NCBI RefSeq assembly: GCF_963678975.1
Contig: NC_089274.1
Span: 32,365,053-32,429,052, forward strand
Direction: 5' to 3'
DNA: 64,000 bases
Origin: Dysidea avara
Lineage: Eukaryota > Porifera > Demospongiae > Dictyoceratida > Dysideidae
Part shown: positions 54,162 to 64,000 of the stretch, piece after piece
Layout: the number at the start of each line of letters is the position of its first letter
How positions within the stretch are numbered: position 1 is the stretch's first letter
Program-made: the position numbers and the translations under genes
Notes under the pieces: generated by a model
What the model was told of the DNA's origin: nothing
Databases searched by the model: none
Seen by the model: only the letters and a program-made list of their open reading frames with translations

Positions 54162-57098
54162 TGGTGAACTTGATAATTACTCTGTTTAATATAAGTTTTG
54201 AGACTGGAAATGATAATATTTAGACATCATTCATTATTTTCAGCATTTATGCAGGTGTACAAATTACGAGTATGCTAGGATGGATGGACGGGGTTAAATC
54301 ACAAGATTTATTTAAGATTAATCACGTTTTTGATTTAAAGAGCTGCTTTATAACAGTTGGTTAGTAATCCAAACATCTTCCTGCGAACCAGCAATATATT
54401 GAAAGAATGCATGCATGGGCATGGGAGTTTTTTTTTTTTTAATGTGTGCATTTACAAATTTCCTCATTGATACCAAGGGTATATTATAAAAACCAAGAGT
54501 GTCGAACAGTGTATTAGCCCATGATTAATAATTACGTAAAATAACATGGATATTCAGCAATTTGTTCATTTAATATAAGGTTTGTTTTTTGTAAGGTGTT
54601 TGTTCATTTAATATAAGGTGTTTGTTTTTAATTTGGTTTTTTTTTGTTGTATAATAATTTTCGTATGCAAAACTTGTACGAAATTTCTTACACAAAATTT
54701 TACATAAGATCAAACTACTAGTCTAATAGAGCAGTCATTCACATAAATCATACAAAAATATTTTTACACAAAATTTTTTTTGCACAAATACAACGAATTG
54801 CGGTACTGTTCATTTCATGGTTACTATTATATACTCTTGATGATACTATACACATCTGTTAGTTATGTGTTTAATTTTCAAGTCATTGTAAAAGTATCTG
54901 TCTGCATATGTGCATCATCAACATTGGGTTAGAAAAAGGAGTACTCTTTGTATGCTTGCATAAAGGTTGAAAATTATGGATGCCCTCTTATAAAGAAACA
55001 AATGACCTCTCTTGCCGAGAATGTCACCTTTATTAGCTATAACACAAAATCTCTATTGAATTTTTTCTCTAGTGAGTATAAAATATTTAAAATACTGAGT
55101 CCAGATGGGATATGTGGAAACTTTGTGTTCTGAAGTTGTCCTTTGCATGTTTATTAATACTATCGATCCCTCTTCCTGTTTATTACTTGTTTGATACTTT
55201 TTATTAACACCTGCATATAATCATTATGCATTATATTAGCCTTATAATAATTATGTGCCTGTAGCATTAAACATAATAGGATGGCACGCATGCTATAAAT
55301 ACTTGCTTGTGAAAATGTGCATGTCTCACAGTAAAACTCTAATAGAGCAGTCAGGTATCCATTTAACTTGACTGTAACGAGACACTTCACGAAGCAACCA
55401 TCATAAAACCTTCCACAACCGACAACACTTACTTTTTAACAATTGCTGAAACCCAAAGTTATTATTACCAATTCAGAAAATCCAGTCAAACATTGGGAAC
55501 TGAAGGGACAATTATGTGTATAAATTTGAACCAAGCCTCTGATGGGTGAAACACAAATATGAAGCATAAATTTCAGCTGGATTTGTGAGCATATGCACAA
55601 GTGTTTACAATTATGATCAGGAGTCCATAGTGCCACAAGGCTCCTGCTATGTATGATGCATTAAATCAATATGTCACTACTGAAGCTGTTAGCCCCGTGA
55701 TAACCTGTTAAAGGACAGAGGTGTAGCCAGGATTTGCAACTTGAGCACTAAGTTATAATCAGCAGGGGTTGTACCCCCAGCTACTGAGAGGCCTTCAAAA
55801 CTGAACAGATTGCATGCAATATTTCATGGACTATTATTATTCAGTAGTTTGCAGTATTTGCATAGCAAAAATAGTGTACCTACACTAACCCTGTCCCTGT
55901 CTTTAGTCAGTATTGAAACAACTATTTAAAAAAAATTAAACTCCCTATAACAAGACAAAATGGACCTCAAATCTATAAATGACTCCAATGTTATTCACTA
56001 TTGAGGCCTATTTGTTTGAGCTAAGGTTAAATTTTTGGAATATAATTATATTAATTCCAACTACAAAACATCGACAGAGTAAATACAGTCAGCATTTGTA
56101 TATAAATTATGCTTTGTTAGTTGTGGTAATATAAAATATATATCTTCTGTACATGTGTTTATATCATGCACTAATTGGGTGTACAAGACACATCCTTAAG
56201 CTCGATATACTTAATTGCTCTTTGTGGTTATATGTTATTCCATTTTTGTTAGTGGCCATGGGTTCATGTCAATGCACAGCCCCAAATACCTGTTCCCATG
56301 CAGGGTAGTGTAATTATGTGAATACAAGCAGTATAAGATCACACTCAGTTTTGCATCGCCTACCTTATAATATGACAGTGTCTGGTGTAGAAACATTCCA
56401 TCCCACTGAAAGTCAATGCTCTCCATCATTTCCAACAATAAATTAAGTTCCTTCTCATATAGTTTATAAATCTGTTGTTAATACATATGAATGCTCTATT
56501 AGAGTATATTTGATTACTGTGACTGCTCTATTAGAGTATATCATTTTTTAAAACCAAAAGAGCTCATGAAACCCAATTTAGTTCCCTAAGTTTTCAGTAG
56601 GAACATTACACCTACAAATTTGGCAGCACAGAAGTGAGGGAAGAAGGAAGGTCAGGAAACTTCCACACCTGCTGAGTTACTTGAAAAAGTGCAATGAGCA
56701 GTCAAAAACTTGTATTATCAGAACAAAATTACTTCATTACTTTATTATGTACACTCCTGAGATTACAATCTTTACAGACATCTTATATTCTTTGTCATGC
56801 AAATCCAGCAAAATTTAATATCCATGTGATAAGTTTGTCACAAACAACTTCACAATCAGTACATCAAGATTTAGTAGCACAAAGCCATACCCCAAGAAAC
56901 CCTTCCTTATTAATAATCAATTTGCTTTAATTAATCATAGGAGTAATTTACATTTTTAGACAATGCCCCCTGCAATTTTCATTATTGGCTATATAAATTT
57001 TTTTAGTGTAGTATCTTGATTGAGGTGGTAAGAGAATAAACATATGATTGTTAACTAGGTGCAGATTTACAGGCATGCAGGTGACTGTACTTACAGTA
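54162..57098. other. Intergenic spacer downstream of PKC
   Basis: AT-rich DNA. Near 54650-54790 there are runs of TTTCGTATGCAAAACTTGTA-like and ACACAAAATTTT sequence that look like decayed MITE ends. Copies of the TCTAATAGAGCAGTCA motif lie at about 54722 and 55338, and two inverse copies 50 bases apart at 56490-56540. No gene recognised. Confidence 0.5.
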
Positions 57099-60000
57099 TA
57101 GTGCAGGAAGTCATAAACCCCCATATGAACTTTCATCCATAACTTTTTAACGCTAGTGTGTATCAGAAAAGTGAAGTCAGAATTGGATTCTGCGCATTCT
57201 AATGCATAGTATGGTGTGTATTAAAATGTCATATCGCGATAACTACAAAATACGTAATCGTCACCATAACAACGGTCGATTTTATCCATTCTAGTTACTT
57301 TGTAAGGTACTAATTTCTGTTTGTAATGGTTTCATTACATTGGATTTGTATTAGAGACTTAGTAAGGGTGTTGAACAGCATTGTTTCTTTGTATTGGAGT
57401 GTCATGTGCAATTCTATTGTTTTAGTGCTTGGCATAACTTTACTGAAACTAGTGACGTCAAATCTGAGATCTGTGGGCCAAACCTGGAGTAAGAAGAGGA
57501 AATTAAATGAAAAGGCTGCCATAGCAAGGGATTGTAAGCAAAGAAAATCACGAATACTAACAACAGATACCATTAATGATACTGCCAGCAGTAGCTCGAC
57601 TTGTCTTGATGATTCTTAGTTTTGCCAGCAATCGTTAATGATCCTGACTCTAGTGATGAAACAGAAGATGTACCATTTTCCAGTGCTGATGCTAATGAAG
57701 CTTACAAGGAGTGGGTCAGTTGCCAATGCAAAGACAATGTCAAAATGATGGCTGTTATTTTGATGAACACTTTTATAGAGCGATTTGGTCTGACCAATGT
57801 TGCTGCTGCAACTGAAGCTGGCTTTGTAGTTGGATATAATGAGCAGACAATTTGTATATGGCATGCAGACTTTTATGCATGCAAGGGTGAATTTTCTGCT
57901 TCTGCTCAGGGTAAGCATACTCGTCCTTATGTCTTAGATGATGAAACCTGTCGTAAAAAAAGCATTGTCTTGGTTACGGGAATCTGCTTACCAGAAAGGA
58001 CAGCCAAATATGACTGCTGCTACATTTGCAACATGGGTAAATGCAAATTTTTTGCCAACTTCTCATTTGCCACCAGGATTCCCTCGTTCAATCTCTCCAC
58101 GTACTGCTAGTAAGTGGTTACACGATCTTTGGTTTTCACCAATGCAATACAGAAAAGGACTTTATTTTGATGGGCACGAACGAGAAGATGTTACTGAATA
58201 TCGCTGCATTTACATCAGAAAACTTGAATGTTTACAAGCTTCACATTTACCTCCTCCTAGTTGTCCTGGTGGTGACACTGAAGAAAATATTAGGTCAGAC
58301 ACTGCAGATAAGAGATTGGTGCTGATTTATTATGATGAGTCTAGTTTTCATGCCAACGAAGGCCAATCTTGGCAATGGGCTGAGGAAAACATGTTGGCAT
58401 TACGCCCTAAATCACAAGGGAGAGGATTAATGGTCAGTGATTTCATTGATGAACACTCTGGTTTTTTACGTTTGTCCTCTGAAGAGCAACAAGTAGCAAA
58501 ATTATCCCACCCTACCCTGCCTGATGCTGCCCGAGTCATTCTCAAGTTTGGCGCTCAAGGAGATGGGTATTGGAATTCTGAGCATTTTATTGCCCAAGTT
58601 GATAAAGCAGTAAAGCTAGCAGAATTTAAATACCCATCAACAGATAATACACTGGTATTCCTGTTTGATCAAAGTTCTGGGCATTGTGCTTATGCTGATG
58701 ACACTCTCATAGCCCACAAAATGAATGTATCGGATGGAGGAAAACAACCTTTTTTAAGAGATACTTTTTGGGAAGGAAAAGATGGCAAAAGAAGGGTACA
58801 AAAAATGATAACTGATGAAGGTCTACAGAAAGGCTTAAAAAGAGTGTTACAAGAACGACGGGTGAATGTGGCCAAAATGCAGAAAGCTGACATGATAAAA
58901 GTGTTGGAAGAATGCGAGACTTTAAATTTCAGAAAACCAAGGTAGAAGAACTAATATTAAACAAAGGTCATGTTTATTCCAAAGTTTCATTGTGAAATCA
59001 ACCCCATTGAACGTGTGTGGTGCTCTGCCAAGCAGTATACTAGAGCTCACTGCGACTATACATTTCAAGGCCTTAAAGCCATCATCAATGAAGCTCTAGA
59101 CTCTGTGAATGTTGACATGATGAGAAAATATTTAGGAAAGTCAGGGAATACCACAGAGCATACAGAGACAACATAAAAATAGGAAAAGACATGGAGAAAA
59201 CACTAAAGTTATATAAGAGCCATCGCCATGTACCAGCCACTGAATATAGGTCTATAGTTCGATGGATTAGTACATGGGCCTTTCTTGTATACTGGTGTTA
59301 CATATGCCCTCTTCCAGTCTGAAGGGAGTTCAGCCTGATATATAATGCAGTCAAGTGTATAACAACAATCCTTGTACTGAATTTGACAGCTATTAAAGGC
59401 ACCAGTAATGTAAATTGTAGCTCATATTAGGAGACTCTCAGTCTGCATGCACATTGCAATTTGATCAGTTTCATGTGTGTACTGAAATGCTGACGGTGTT
59501 ACTATGTAAAATGCAAAATTACACTATTCACAACAGTTTTCTTCATAATCCATCACTGGATTAATAAAAAGTACACAAACTAGATGAATAAAAAATTGGA
59601 AATTTTAAAATGGGAATAGGGATCACTGAAAAAAACCACAAAACAAGAAGGATAATTACTTCATTTTTAACAGTACAACAAAACTGTCTTACACAATTAG
59701 TGTATTCTACCTATTCTTCTTTTGTACCAATTTGTAAAGTTATTGCAATATCCAGTGATCAAAAATTTTATTTTTAAATACAAAATTTTTCCAAAAAGGT
59801 GAATAAATCCTATGGACAAGCACAAATCGCAATTCTTTCTTGGGGGGATCAGTAGCATTGATCAGTAAAATATCTAGAAAAATTTCAATGCATCCTAGTT
59901 GAAAATTTTAAAATTTGTGAAAACGTGGGCACAATTTTTGTGAAGTGGTAAAAACTTTTGGATGCTTTAAAAATCAAAGTTCTTCCTGTATAAAATTCAT

Positions 60001-60113
60001 CAATTCACAGAGATTATGCATTTCAAAATGAAAGAGTCTACCTTGTAGCATTAAAAAGTTATAAAGGAATGAAATCGAGATATGTTTGTGGGGGTTTATG
60101 ACTTCCTGCACCG
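57099..60113 (+). mobile_element. Tc1/mariner-IS630 transposon, 3.0 kb
   Basis: Both ends read GTGCAGGAAGTCATAAACCC and one or more CCA. TA lies at 57097-57098 and 60114-60115. Similarity between the ends continues more weakly to ATAACTTTTTAA.GCTA. The transposase reading region is 57480-59176 on the plus strand; 59180-60080 is AT-rich and non-coding. It lies between the PKC gene and the second TTC38 gene. Confidence 0.88.
57480..59176 (+). pseudogene. DDE transposase of the 3.0 kb element, broken
   Basis: Read in pieces: a basic N-terminal part (about 57480-57615) ended by a stop, a second frame from 57622, the main frame 57938-58945 (335 aa), and a last frame from 58970. The main frame holds YYDESSFHANEG (first Asp) and FLFDQSSGHCAYADD (second Asp), and the last frame holds FHCEINPIERVW (Glu), so the DDE triad of the IS630/Tc1/mariner superfamily is present. 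Between them, stops or frame changes lie at 57617, about 57930, 58943 and about 58970. The long insert between second Asp and Glu (LKRVLQERR) resembles a transposase group I know mainly from fungi. Too broken to be active. Confidence 0.88.
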
Positions 60114-60269
60114 TATGCATAAAGTTCCCTGTTAAATAAAGGGTGTTCATGTACTCCATAATCAACATTGAATTATGTGTAAAAAATAATATATAAATAT
60201 ATGCTTACATTATTACAATTGCAACACATGAACACTTATGCCCATCTTGTATGGATAAAAGAGAAACCT

Positions 60270-63306
<3,037 letters not shown>

Positions 63307-64000
63307 CTGGAAACAAAAATGCAAATACTATTATGAACATTACATACATCCTATGACAATGCATAATAGTACATGACTAACACAGTACTGGGAGCTATAT
63401 AGACAGCAAGCAGAAAACTTTAGTCATTTCATTCCATTCCAGATTCCGGTTACTGTAGACTCCATTTATTAGGTGCACACAGCACATACTGTATTATCTG
63501 TTAAGCACACATGGCATACTTGTGCCAGACTTTTGTTTATTAACTGCATAGAGTTGAAATTGCTGCTGAAAAGCTCATGTTATGTTGTTATGTAGAATGG
63601 CAGCAAAAGGCCACAGTACACCCAATGCCTTCCCAGGCATGATGCTAGCAGTTGTAATAATAATAATAACTCAAGTGATAGCTCATCCGACTTCTCAGAA
63701 TTGTCATTTCCTTGACTGAATGAGCACAAATAATGCAGCAATCATTTCTAAGCACTTGCAACAAGCGTAGTAAATTTAATGAGTAATTTCTCCGAAAATT
63801 ACAAGCGCATGTGCCTATTAACCAGAGTCTCCAGTATCAACTGCCCCATGCTCATGTGTGCCTTGTGGTACTTTTGGGCTCCAGGTATAACCATAACTTA
63901 ATACAGATAGGTTAGGCTCAATGATCACACAACAACAAAGGTGCATATTTAAGGATGGTACATGTAAGTCTGATCAGAATGCTCAGATACAGTAGAGTTG
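63307..64000. other. Intron of TTC38 copy B, to window end
   Basis: No further exon was found. A (TAA)n run at about 63653-63670 follows a short conserved-looking stretch (CCTTCCCAGGCATGATGCTA) that may be another SINE tail. Confidence 0.4.

Overview
The window looks like nuclear DNA of an animal, most likely a demosponge close to Amphimedon queenslandica. It is AT-rich and intron-rich, with GT-AG introns, often only about 50 bases long. It carries an NLR relic with Death, NACHT and leucine-rich-repeat parts in the style of the large sponge NLR family. It also holds a single-exon beta-helix/multi-membrane-span protein and many short inverted-repeat elements. The species is inferred from gene content and style, not from a database match.

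Layout. 92-8269 (+): 3' part of URB1, a 60S ribosome-assembly factor, in at least 13 exons, with a hairpin-rich element (E1) in an intron. 8270-11480: intergenic, with hairpin element E3 and a tRNA-type SINE. 11482-18025 (-): a disabled NLR gene, its intron filled by a 1.9 kb foldback element (E2) that itself carries a hAT-type insertion. 18060-18360: a LINE-like tail and a (TACA)n array. 18679-37238 (+): complete TTC38-like gene in 11 exons (463 aa) that holds a 6.2 kb BEL/Pao retrotransposon with clean target-site duplications. 38670-42151 (-): two long ORFs meeting at an ATGA overlap, probably one broken receptor-like protein. 43000-44740: SINE copies and another repeat. 45471-54161 (+): complete protein kinase C gene in 16 exons (665 aa) with conventional PKC order but unusual residues in the C2 domain, glycine loop and DFG motif. 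57099-60113: a 3.0 kb Tc1/mariner-IS630 element with a broken transposase. 60270-63306 (-): last four exons of a second TTC38 gene, tail-to-tail with the first.

The genes do not form one pathway: URB1 acts in the nucleolus, TTC38 is a TPR-type protein of poorly known role, and PKC is a lipid-activated kinase. The most unusual content is (1) the PKC that has lost Ca2+ ligands and altered its DFG and glycine-loop motifs, (2) the E1/E2/E3 hairpin elements, which keep stems while changing stem sequence, and (3) a short motif (TGACTGCTCTATTAGAGTAT and variants) scattered at about a dozen sites. Exon borders were worked out by hand from reading frame, GT/AG sites and remembered family similarity. 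The TTC38 and PKC models both stay in frame from ATG to stop.
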